Assembly (NCBI RefSeq): GCF_002223055.1
Contig: NZ_NKFL01000006.1
Coordinates: forward strand, 682,001-746,000
Origin: Burkholderia sp. HI2500
GTDB lineage: Bacteria; Pseudomonadota; Gammaproteobacteria; Burkholderiales; Burkholderiaceae
DNA length: 64,000 bases
Direction of reading: 5' to 3'
The translations under genes and the position numbers were made by a program. Numbering within the stretch: position 1 is the first letter of the stretch; each line of letters begins with the position of its first letter. Positions 53,696-61,721 of this stretch are shown here, one piece after another. The notes under the pieces are model-generated. The model was not told the DNA's origin, did not search any database, and was given only the letters and a program-made list of their open reading frames with translations.

Positions 53696-54679
53696 CTACT
53701 TTGCCGCGAGCGCACGCTGCGCGTTTTGGTCGACCCATGCGTTGTCGGCCACGTTCAGCTTCTGCGGAATCAGCTTCGCCGCATAAAACGCATCGGCGAC
53801 GCGTTGCTGGGCCGCGACGATCTTTTCGTCGAGCGGCACCGCGCCAAACGGGACACGCTTGATCCACGTCTCGACAATCGGTTGCGGCAGGCCTACCTTC
53901 GGTGCGATCAGCGCCGCCGTGTCGGCCGGATGCGTGTTGACCCACTGGCCCGTCTCGCGCGCCTGCTTCAGGATCGCGCCGACCACGTCCGGATGCTGCT
54001 GCGCGAAATCCCGCGTCGCTTCGTAGAAGTTGTTGGTCGCCGCGAGGCCCGTGTAGTCGGACAGCGTGCGCACCTTCAGCGCATTCTGCGCGGCCGCGTA
54101 GTACGGATCCCAGACGACCCACGCATCGACGTTGCCGCTCTCGAATGCGGCGCGCGCGTCGGCTGGCGGAAGATACACGGGGCGGATTTCGTCGTAGCGC
54201 ACGCCGGCCTGCTTCAGTGCTTCGAGCAGCAGGTAGTTCGCGCTCGAGCCCTTCTGCAGCGCGATCTTCTTGCCGCGCAGGCCGGTGACCGAACCGATCG
54301 GCGAATCGGCCTTCACGATCACGGCCTCGTTGTGCGGCGCCGGCGGTTCCGCGCCGACATAGACGAAGTGCACGCCGGCCGCCTGTGCGAACACGGGCGG
54401 CGGCGCGCCCGTGTAGCCGAAGTCGATGCTGTTCGCGTTCAGCGCTTCGAGCAGTTGCGGGCCGGCCGGGAATTCGAACCACTGCACGCCATAGCCGAGC
54501 GGCTTGAGCCGCGCTTCGAGCGAACCTTGCGCCTTGATGACCGACAGCAGGCCGGCCTTCTGGTAGCCGATGCGCACGACCTTGTCGGCGCCGCCTTGCG
54601 CGAAAGCCGACGCGGCGGACAGCGCGACGAGCGTGGTGACGGCGGCGGTGCGGGCGATCCAGCGGGTGAAACGAATCAT
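53696..54679 (-). CDS. Aliphatic sulfonate/taurine-type ABC transporter substrate-binding protein
   Basis: A 327-residue periplasmic binding protein of the SsuA/TauA/NMT1-like family. The signal peptide (residues 2-27, ending AFA) fixes ATG 54679. Family segments are KVVRIGYQKAGLLSVIKAQG, FEFPAGPQLLEALNANSIDFGYTG and AWVVWDPYYAAAQ. It should bind an alkanesulfonate or related oxyanion. No permease, ATPase or monooxygenase gene lies on either side, so it is an orphan unless it serves a remote system. Confidence 0.87.
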   Translation of the reverse strand: MIRFTRWIARTAAVTTLVALSAASAFAQGGADKVVRIGYQKAGLLSVIKAQGSLEARLKPLGYGVQWFEFPAGPQLLEALNANSIDFGYTGAPPPVFAQAAGVHFVYVGAEPPAPHNEAVIVKADSPIGSVTGLRGKKIALQKGSSANYLLLEALKQAGVRYDEIRPVYLPPADARAAFESGNVDAWVVWDPYYAAAQNALKVRTLSDYTGLAATNNFYEATRDFAQQHPDVVGAILKQARETGQWVNTHPADTAALIAPKVGLPQPIVETWIKRVPFGAVPLDEKIVAAQQRVADAFYAAKLIPQKLNVADNAWVDQNAQRALAAK

Positions 54680-54802
54680 CGAACGGACTCCATGCAAAAC
54701 GTCTTCGGGCGAGCGGCGGTGCCGCTCGGTTGGAAGAATCGTCGCATGGGCAATCACGCCCGCAAACGAAGCATTGCCGATATCAATATGACTGCGGCGC
54801 GC

Positions 54803-55642
54803 CTATGCTTCGTCGCCGCCGTTTTCCGGTGAAGGTGTGCCGGACTGCCGCGCGGCCTCGTCGCTGAGCTTCTTGTCGAGGATCGTCGCGACGCGGCCGC
54901 CGAGATACGCGCTCGCCGCGGTTTCCAGTGCGCGGTTCGTCTCGCCTTCGACGAACACGGCCGCGAGCGGGCGCAGGCGCCAGATCGCATCGACCAGTTC
55001 GGGCACGTCGGTGGCGGGCGGCAGCGTGCCCGCGTCGTAGCGGTCGAGTCGCTTCACGACGAGATCGACCAGCAGCCGCGCGATCGCGTCGAAATGCGGC
55101 CGTGCGAGGCTGATCACGTCGAGCAGCTCGCGCGGCGGAATGCCTTCCTTGGTCATCGCGGCGGCCGCTTCGAGCAGCGCGGGGCTCTTGGCGACGAACG
55201 ACAGGCCGCGCCGTTCGAGCAGGCCGAGTTCGGTCACGCGCGACAGCTGCGTGGTGGCCTGCGGGCCGAACATCTGCGCGAGCGCGGCAAGCGAATAGGT
55301 CTTCGGCAGTTCGTGCGACCAGCGGCCGCCGATCGCGTTTTCGAGACCGAGGATCGAGCGCAGGTCGTGGCCTTCGTCGATCGCCTTGATCAGGTCCTGG
55401 ATGTTCGACAGCGTGTAGCCGCGCGCGAGCAGGTGGTTGATCAGCTTCAGCCGCGCGACGTGCGTGTCGTCGTAGATGCCGACGCGGCCGCGCTTTTCCG
55501 GCGGCGCGAGCAAACCGCGATCCTGGTACGCACGGACATTGCGCACGGTCGTGTCGGACACGCGTGCAAGTTCGTCGACCGTGTACTCGTTGCGGGAGTC
55601 CGGCGCCGCCTCGTCGGGTGTGGAATGAGTCTGTTTTGACAT
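54803..55642 (-). CDS. MerR-family transcriptional regulator
   Basis: A 279-residue regulator. The MerR winged helix is at about 19-88 (EYTVDELARVSDTTVRNVRAYQDRGLL, VARLKLINHLLARGYTL). A long helical C-terminal part (about 100-279) without metal-binding Cys suggests an organic ligand or another input. It lies 123 bases upstream of the sulfonate-type binding-protein gene and nine bases downstream of a GNAT gene, with which it is probably co-transcribed. Confidence 0.88.
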   Translation of the reverse strand: MSKQTHSTPDEAAPDSRNEYTVDELARVSDTTVRNVRAYQDRGLLAPPEKRGRVGIYDDTHVARLKLINHLLARGYTLSNIQDLIKAIDEGHDLRSILGLENAIGGRWSHELPKTYSLAALAQMFGPQATTQLSRVTELGLLERRGLSFVAKSPALLEAAAAMTKEGIPPRELLDVISLARPHFDAIARLLVDLVVKRLDRYDAGTLPPATDVPELVDAIWRLRPLAAVFVEGETNRALETAASAYLGGRVATILDKKLSDEAARQSGTPSPENGGDEA

Positions 55643-55651
55643 GCGGCCATT

Positions 55652-56212
55652 CTAGCGCGACGTGGGAGGCTCCGGCGAGACGGGAAGCGTGCGCGCGCCG
55701 TCACCGAGCGGGCGCTGCAGCAGCGCCGTATCGATCCAGCGGCCGTGCTTGAAACCGACCGCCTTCAGCATGCCGGCCGGCTCGAAGCCGAACGCGCGAT
55801 GCAGCGACGTCGAGCCGCCGGTGCCGCCGTCGGCGATCACCGCGATCATCTGCCGCCACGGGCCGGCCTCGCAACGTTCGATCAGCGTGGCGAGCAGCGC
55901 GCGGCCGATCCCGCGCCCGCGCTGCGCATCGTCGATGTAGATCGAATCCTCGATCGTGAAGCGGTACGCGCTGCGCGTGCGGTACGGCGTCGCGTACGCG
56001 TAGCCGGCCACGCGGCCGTCGCATTCGGCGATGAGGTACGGCAGCCCGTCGCGCAGCACCGCGTCGCGGCGCGCGCGCAGTTCGGCGACGTCGGGCGGCG
56101 TTTCCTCGAACGACGCGACGCTGTGGTGCACGTGGTGCGCATAGATCGCGTGGATCGCATCGAGGTCGGCGTCGGTCGCGTCGCGAACGACGCAGGCGGG
56201 AGTGGTGAGCAT
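55652..56212 (-). CDS. GNAT-family acetyltransferase, phosphinothricin acetyltransferase-like
   Basis: A 186-residue acetyltransferase of the Pat/MnaT group: VRDATDADLDAIHAIYAHHV, the conserved SIYIDDAQRGRGIGRALL acetyl-CoA loop, and SLHRAFGFEPAGML with WIDTALLQRPL at the end. Relatives acetylate phosphinothricin, methionine sulfoximine or methionine sulfone. It is followed after nine bases by the MerR gene. Confidence 0.88.
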   Translation of the reverse strand: MLTTPACVVRDATDADLDAIHAIYAHHVHHSVASFEETPPDVAELRARRDAVLRDGLPYLIAECDGRVAGYAYATPYRTRSAYRFTIEDSIYIDDAQRGRGIGRALLATLIERCEAGPWRQMIAVIADGGTGGSTSLHRAFGFEPAGMLKAVGFKHGRWIDTALLQRPLGDGARTLPVSPEPPTSR

Positions 56213-56299
56213 GGCGGCGGGTCCGGTGCATTCCGAATGGAGACCGCTACTATGCCGGCCGCTGGCGCGTATGGCAAAGCCGTGTGCGGAGGCAGCTGC

Positions 56300-57172
56300 C
56301 TACAGCCGTCCGTCCGCCGCGTGAACGGCTTCGGCGATCGCGTCGGCGACGCGCTGCACGCGCGGCGACCGGCGCACGTCCGGGTGGACGACGAGCCAGA
56401 TCTCGCGCTCGATGTCGCAACGCGGTGCGGCCGTCAGCTCGACGAGCGGCGCGCCGGCATGCGCGGCCGGATCGTCGACGAGAAACCGTGGCAGCAGCGC
56501 GACGCCGGCGCCGGCCGCGCACGCGCGATGCTGCGCGGCCAGGTCGTTGGTGACGAACGCGAAACGGCGCCCGGCCGCGAAGCGGGCGAGCCACTGATGC
56601 TGCGGCGTCTGAGCGAGCGCGTCGTCGTAGCCGACGAACGGCCAGATGTCGGGCGGTGCGTCCGCCCATTCCGGCGACGCGCACAGCGCGAAGCGCATCG
56701 TGCCGAGCCGGCGCGCGGCGAGCCCCGGCTCGGTCGGCCGCGACAGCCGCACCGCGAGATCGGCTTCGCGTGCGTACAGGTTCGCCGCGTGCATCTCGCC
56801 CAGCAGGTCGATCCGCAGCGCCGGCCATGCGCGCTGCGCGCGGGCGAGCCGCGGCGCGAGGAAGTGGCTGGCGAACACCGGCGACGCCGATACGCGCACC
56901 ACGCCGTCGAGCGCCGCCGCGCCCTGGGCGGCGCGCGCGAACGCATGCGCGTCGGTTTCGATGCGTGCCGCGTGCTCGGCAAGGTGCAGCCCTTCGTCGG
57001 TCGGCGGCCAGCCGCGCGGCAGCCGGTCGAACAGCCGGATGCCGAGCGCGGACTCCAGCGCGTCGATGCGCCGCGCGACCGTCGAGTGCTGAACCTGCAG
57101 CGCCCGCGCGGCGGCCGACAGGCTGCCGCCGCGCATCACCGCGAGGAAATAACGGATGTCGTCCCAGCTCAT
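56300..57172 (-). CDS. LysR-family transcriptional regulator
   Basis: A 290-residue LysR regulator: helix-turn-helix at 1-60 (WDDIRYFLAVMRGGSLSAAA, HSTVARRIDALE) and the periplasmic-binding-like effector domain from about 90. ATG 57172 gives the usual LysR start; a GTG at 57220 would add 16 residues. It is divergent from the quinone oxidoreductase gene at 57304, which is its most likely target. In the 130-base gap no clear T-N11-A motif could be fixed. Confidence 0.9.
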   Translation of the reverse strand: MSWDDIRYFLAVMRGGSLSAAARALQVQHSTVARRIDALESALGIRLFDRLPRGWPPTDEGLHLAEHAARIETDAHAFARAAQGAAALDGVVRVSASPVFASHFLAPRLARAQRAWPALRIDLLGEMHAANLYAREADLAVRLSRPTEPGLAARRLGTMRFALCASPEWADAPPDIWPFVGYDDALAQTPQHQWLARFAAGRRFAFVTNDLAAQHRACAAGAGVALLPRFLVDDPAAHAGAPLVELTAAPRCDIEREIWLVVHPDVRRSPRVQRVADAIAEAVHAADGRL

Positions 57173-57303
57173 CGGCAATGCGGATGCGGAAACGGGATCC
57201 TGATCGGTCGAATTTTGCACAGTAGGTGGGCGGTTGGCGGGAATTCCGTTCGATTATGCACGATGGGATGATCGTGTCACTTCATTCGATTACGAGGAAC
57301 GTC

Positions 57304-58302
57304 ATGACCCAGACTGCCACCGCCATCCGGATCGGGATCGACCGTTACGGCGACGCCGGCGTGCTGCGCCGCGTCGATGCGCCCGTCGCGCCGCCCGGTG
57401 CCGGCGAAGTGCGGATTCGCCAGACCGCGATCGGCGTGAATTTCGTCGACATCTATTTCAGGTCGGGCGCACACGCGTTGCCGGCGCTGCCGGATGCGCT
57501 CGGTGTCGAAGCGGCCGGCGTGATCGATGCGGTCGGGCCGGGCGTGATGGAGCTCGTCCCTGGTCAGCGCGTCGCGTATGCGGGTATGCCGACCGGCAGC
57601 TATGCGAGCCTGCGCACGATGCCGGCCGAGCGTGTGTTGCCGCTTCCCGACGGCCTGAGCGACGAAGGCGCCGCGGCCGGACTGCTGAAAGGGATCACCG
57701 TTTACATGCTGCTGCATCGCGTCCGTCATGTCGGCGCCGGCGACACGGTGCTCGTGCATGCGGCGGCCGGCGGCGTCGGGCTGCTGGCGACGCAATGGGC
57801 GCGTGCGCTCGGCGCGCGGGTGATCGGCACGGTCGGGTCGGCCGCGAAAGCCGCGCTTGTTCGCAAGCATGGCGCCGACGCGGTCGTCGATTACCGCGAG
57901 GAGGATTTTGTCGCGGCGGCCCGCGCGTTCGGCGGCGGCGCGGGAGTCGATTATGCGATCGACGGGATCGGCGGCGACGTGCTGACGCGCACGCTCGGCG
58001 CGGTCCGTCCGTTCGGGATGGTCGCGAGCATCGGGCAGGTGGCCGCGATCGGTGCGCGGCAGACGTTCGATCTCGACGAACTGGGACCGGCGCGGTCGAT
58101 CGCGCTGGCGCGGCCGAGCGTGCTCGGCTTCATCGCGCGTGACGTCGACGGATATCGCGAGGCTGCGCGCGCGACGCTCGAACGGCTGGCAGGCGGGATG
58201 CACGTGGAGATCGGCGCGCGGCTGCCGCTCGAACAGGCGGCCGATGCGCACCGGTTGCTGGAGTCGCGCGCGACGACGGGTGGGGTCGTGCTGGTGCCGT
58301 GA
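57304..58302 (+). CDS. Quinone oxidoreductase (zinc-independent MDR family)
   Basis: A 332-residue NADPH-dependent reductase of the QOR type: IGVNFVDIYFRSGAH, VLVHAAAGGVGLLATQWARALGA for NADPH, and the C-terminal IGARLPLEQAADAHRLLESR. The catalytic-zinc Cys/His of alcohol dehydrogenases are absent. It probably reduces quinones or unsaturated ketones, a protective role. Divergent from the LysR gene and convergent with a DHA2 efflux gene. Confidence 0.92.
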   Translation: MTQTATAIRIGIDRYGDAGVLRRVDAPVAPPGAGEVRIRQTAIGVNFVDIYFRSGAHALPALPDALGVEAAGVIDAVGPGVMELVPGQRVAYAGMPTGSYASLRTMPAERVLPLPDGLSDEGAAAGLLKGITVYMLLHRVRHVGAGDTVLVHAAAGGVGLLATQWARALGARVIGTVGSAAKAALVRKHGADAVVDYREEDFVAAARAFGGGAGVDYAIDGIGGDVLTRTLGAVRPFGMVASIGQVAAIGARQTFDLDELGPARSIALARPSVLGFIARDVDGYREAARATLERLAGGMHVEIGARLPLEQAADAHRLLESRATTGGVVLVP

Positions 58303-58316
58303 TGGCGGGGGGATGG

Positions 58317-58352
58317 GGATCGCGATGCGGGTCGATGCTCGCATCGCGATCC
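58317..58352. terminator. Bidirectional hairpin between quinone oxidoreductase and DHA2 efflux genes
   Basis: GGATCGCGATGCG (58317-58329) pairs perfectly with 58340-58352 around a ten-base loop. It lies between the two convergent stop codons. No T-run follows in either direction, so termination may need Rho or be partial. Confidence 0.55.
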
Positions 58353-58361
58353 ACGGGAGGC

Positions 58362-59891
58362 TCAGTGGTGCTTGCGCAGCGGCGCATCCTCGACGAACCA
58401 CGCGAGCACGAACGCGATCGCGATGACCGTCGCCGCGGCCAGATACACGACGTGCAGCGAACCGGCGAACGCATGCAGGTACGCGTCGCGCACGGCATCC
58501 GGCAACTGGTGCACGGCAGCCGGGCCGAGCGCGGGCGGCAGCGCCGTGCCGGCCGGCAGCGCAGCCATCACCCGCGACTGCAGCCCGTGCGAGAACAGCG
58601 CGCCGAACGCCGCGACACCGAGCGAGCCGCCGATCGAGCGGAACAGCGTTGCACCCGACGTCGCGACGCCCATGTGCCGGAATTCGACCGTGTTCTGCAC
58701 GGCGAGCGTCAGCACGGGCATCACCATGCCGAGGCCGATCCCGAGCAGCGCCATGTACGTGTACATCGTGTGCAGCGGCGTATCGAGCGTCAGCGTCGAC
58801 AGCAGCGCCATCGCGATGCCGCCGGTCAGCGTGCCCAGGATCGGGAACATCCGGTACGAGCCGAGCCGCGAGATCAGCCGGCCGCTGACGATCGACGTCA
58901 CGAGCATCCCGCCCATCATCGGCAGCAGCTGCATCCCGGCCTGCGACGGCGTCGAGCCCTTCACGACCTGCAGGTAGAGCGGAATGAACGTGACCGAGCC
59001 GAACAGCGCGATGCCGACGACGAAGCCGATCAGGCTGACCAGCACGAAGGTGCGATGGCGGAACAGTTCGAGCGGCATGATCGGCTCGGCCGCGAGCCGC
59101 TCTTCGTAAATGAAGCCGCCGATCGCGACGATGCCGAGCACGAGCGTCATCCACAGCTGCGGCGACGTCCACGGCAGCAGCGAGCCGCCTTCGCTCGTGA
59201 ACAGGATCACGCAGGTGAGGGCGGTGGCGAGGAACGCGGCGCCCATGTAGTCGATCCGGTGCTTCACGTGCGCGGTGTGCGGCCGGAACGCGACGCCGAT
59301 CACCGCGAGCGCGAGAAAGCCGAGCGGCAGGTTGATCGTGAAGATCCAGCGCCACGACAGGTGCTCGACCAGGAAGCCGCCGAGCAACGGGCCGATGATC
59401 GTCGCGAGGCCGTACACGCCGCCGAACATCCCCTGGTAGCGCGCGCGGCGATCGGGCGGCACCAGATCGCCGATCGCGGCCATCGTGACGACCATCAGGC
59501 CGCCGCCGCCCAGCCCCTGCACCGCGCGCAGCACGATCAGCTGCGTCATGTCCTGCGCGACGCCGCACAGCGCGGAGCCCGCGAGGAACAGCACGATCGC
59601 GGCCTGCAGCACGATCTTGCGGCCGTACAGGTCACCGAGCTTGCCGTACAACGGCAGCACGACGGTGGAGGAGAGCAGGTACGCGGTGACGACCCACGAC
59701 AACTGGTCGAGCCCGCCGAGCTCGCCGACGATCGTCGGCAGCGCGGTCGACACGATCGTCTGGTCGAGTGCGGACAGCAGCATGACGAGCAGCAGCGCGG
59801 CGACGATCAGCCCGGTCGGCGCGTCGCGGCGGGCCGTTTCGGCGGCCGGCGGAGTGAGGAGGGTGTCGGTTGTCATCGAGATATCTGCCAT
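58362..59891 (-). CDS. MFS drug efflux transporter, DHA2 (EmrB/QacA) family
   Basis: A 509-residue transporter with 14 predicted membrane segments. The family motifs are LSALDQTIVSTALPTI in the first segment, YGKLGDLYGRKIVLQ after the second and PLLGGFLVEHLSWRWIFTINL in the fifth. It exports lipophilic or amphipathic compounds with proton exchange. No adjacent membrane fusion gene, so it acts alone or with a partner elsewhere. The start is ATG 59891 or ATG 59876. Confidence 0.92.
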   Translation of the reverse strand: MADISMTTDTLLTPPAAETARRDAPTGLIVAALLLVMLLSALDQTIVSTALPTIVGELGGLDQLSWVVTAYLLSSTVVLPLYGKLGDLYGRKIVLQAAIVLFLAGSALCGVAQDMTQLIVLRAVQGLGGGGLMVVTMAAIGDLVPPDRRARYQGMFGGVYGLATIIGPLLGGFLVEHLSWRWIFTINLPLGFLALAVIGVAFRPHTAHVKHRIDYMGAAFLATALTCVILFTSEGGSLLPWTSPQLWMTLVLGIVAIGGFIYEERLAAEPIMPLELFRHRTFVLVSLIGFVVGIALFGSVTFIPLYLQVVKGSTPSQAGMQLLPMMGGMLVTSIVSGRLISRLGSYRMFPILGTLTGGIAMALLSTLTLDTPLHTMYTYMALLGIGLGMVMPVLTLAVQNTVEFRHMGVATSGATLFRSIGGSLGVAAFGALFSHGLQSRVMAALPAGTALPPALGPAAVHQLPDAVRDAYLHAFAGSLHVVYLAAATVIAIAFVLAWFVEDAPLRKHH

Positions 59892-59908
59892 GGCAGGGAA
59901 TTGTGTCG

Positions 59909-59937
59909 AATATAGCCATTGATAGTTGACTGGTCAA
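59909..59937 (-). promoter_or_regulatory. Promoter and operator of the DHA2 efflux gene
   Basis: On the minus strand TTGACC (59937-59932) and TATATT (59914-59909) are 17 bases apart, a strong promoter. TTGAC-TG-GTCAA (59926-59937) is an inverted repeat that covers the -35 box. Repressor binding there would shut the pump off, as is usual for TetR or MarR controlled efflux genes. No such regulator is adjacent. Confidence 0.7.
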
Positions 59938-60105
59938 TTTCTGCCCAGCCTCGATGTGTTGCAACCGTAACAGGAGATTGCCGGCCCGGAAAATTGACCG
60001 GGATCACGGGAAAGCGGGGACGGACTCAAGTTTTTTGCAGGCAAACCGTAATCCAGAGTGCTGCGGACCGATTGCCGCGGCACTTTTCATCGCTCTCGTC
60101 CCGTC

Positions 60106-61665
60106 ATGAACCTGAACGCCCTGTTTTCCCGTTTCTCGATCCGTACGCGGATTTTCTCCACGCTCGGCCTCGTTGCCGCGCTGCTCGTCGTATCGGGGCT
60201 GATCGGCCTCGCCGGCATGCAGAGCTCGAACCGCGCGCTCGACGAGGCTTATACGCAGCAACTGGCTGCGAAGACCGCGCTGTCGGCGGCCAGCCTGAAC
60301 CTGACGATCGTGCGCACGACGCTCGACCGCGCGATGCTGCATCCGGAAGCGCCGGAGGTGCCCGATCTCGTCAAGAAGGCCGAGAGCTATCTCGCGAAGG
60401 CCGACACCGCCTGGCGCGGCTACGCGTCGATGCCGCACGACGGCGACGAAGGCCCGCTGGCGAGCCGCCTCGACGCCGCGCGCCAGGCGCTGATCGGGCA
60501 GGCGCTGAAGCCGATGATCGACGCGGTCCGCGACGGCCGTCGCGACGAGGCCGACCGGCTGCTGATGTCGGTTGCGCCGCCGCTGTCGGTCGCGCTCACG
60601 CAGGCGACCGATGCGCTCGATGCGTACCAGGTCGCACGCGGCAAGGACGTGTACGACACCGCGCAGACCTACTACGGCTGGATGCGCGCGGGCGCGATCG
60701 CCGGTATCGCGTTCGGCCTGGCCGCGTGCCTCGGTTGCGCGATCGGCCTGCATTACGCGATCACCCAGCCGGTGAACCGGCTGCTGTCGCATTTCCGCCG
60801 CCTGTCGGAAGGCGACCTGACGTCGGAGGTGCGCTGGTCGTCGCGTGACGAGATGGCCGAGCTGGTCAAGGGCGTGACCGGCATGCAGCGCAGCCTCGCG
60901 GATACGGTCCGCCAGGTCAGCCAGGGTTCCGAAGCGATCTCGACGGCGACGCACCAGATCGCGGCCGGCAACACCGACCTGTCGCAGCGCACCGAGGAAC
61001 AGGCGTCCGCGCTGCAGGAAACGGCCGCGAGCATGGAGCAGCTCACCGCGACCGTGAAGCAGAACGCGGACAATGCGATGCAGGCGCAGGCCTGCGCGGA
61101 TACCGCGAGCGAGATCGCCACGCGCGGCGCGACGGTGGTCGGCGAAGTGATCGGCACGATGAACGAGATCGACCAGAGCTCGCAGAAGGTCGCCGACATC
61201 ATCGGCACGATCGAGGGCATCGCGTTCCAGACCAACATCCTCGCGCTGAATGCGGCAGTCGAAGCCGCGCGCGCGGGCGAGCAGGGCCGCGGCTTCGCGG
61301 TGGTCGCGGGCGAGGTGCGCACGCTCGCGCAACGTTCGGCGTCGGCGGCGAAGGAAATCCGCACGCTGATCGGCGAATCGGTCGAGCGCGTCGCGACCGG
61401 CTCGCGGCTCGTCGGCACGGCGGGTGCGACGATGCAGGACATCCAGCAGGCGATCGGCCGCGTGACGGGCATCATGACCGAGATCGCGGCTGCGTCGAAC
61501 GAGCAGCGCGACGGGATCGAGCAGGTGAACCGCGCGGTGTCGCAGATGGACCAGGTGTCGCAGCAGAACGCGGCGCTCGTCGAGCAGGCTGCGGCGGCTG
61601 CCGCGTCGCTGGAAGAGCAGGCCGACGGGCTGCGCCGCGCGGTCGGCGCGTTCCGCGTCGCCTGA
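60106..61665 (+). CDS. Methyl-accepting chemotaxis protein
   Basis: A 519-residue chemoreceptor. One membrane segment at about 18-37, a periplasmic four-helix-bundle sensor (about 38-190, TarH-like), a second membrane segment (about 196-218), HAMP (about 219-270) and the signalling coiled coil. The hairpin tip is in IEGIAFQTNILALNAAVEAARAGEQGR and methylation-type helices flank it (EEQASALQETAASMEQL, EEQADGLRRAV). No C-terminal NWETF-like pentapeptide. The ligand is unknown. It is divergent from the efflux gene. Confidence 0.95.
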   Translation: MNLNALFSRFSIRTRIFSTLGLVAALLVVSGLIGLAGMQSSNRALDEAYTQQLAAKTALSAASLNLTIVRTTLDRAMLHPEAPEVPDLVKKAESYLAKADTAWRGYASMPHDGDEGPLASRLDAARQALIGQALKPMIDAVRDGRRDEADRLLMSVAPPLSVALTQATDALDAYQVARGKDVYDTAQTYYGWMRAGAIAGIAFGLAACLGCAIGLHYAITQPVNRLLSHFRRLSEGDLTSEVRWSSRDEMAELVKGVTGMQRSLADTVRQVSQGSEAISTATHQIAAGNTDLSQRTEEQASALQETAASMEQLTATVKQNADNAMQAQACADTASEIATRGATVVGEVIGTMNEIDQSSQKVADIIGTIEGIAFQTNILALNAAVEAARAGEQGRGFAVVAGEVRTLAQRSASAAKEIRTLIGESVERVATGSRLVGTAGATMQDIQQAIGRVTGIMTEIAAASNEQRDGIEQVNRAVSQMDQVSQQNAALVEQAAAAAASLEEQADGLRRAVGAFRVA

Positions 61666-61685
61666 TCGACCGCGGGCGGCGACGG

Positions 61686-61703
61686 GGCGGGCGCTTGCCC
61701 GCC
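61686..61703. terminator. Possible hairpin between convergent chemoreceptor and helicase genes
   Basis: GGCGGGC and GCCCGCC form a 7-bp stem with a GCTT loop in the 56-base gap between the two convergent stop codons. There is no T-run, so the call is modest. Confidence 0.4.
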
Positions 61704-61721
61704 TGCCGTCCGCCCGTTACA

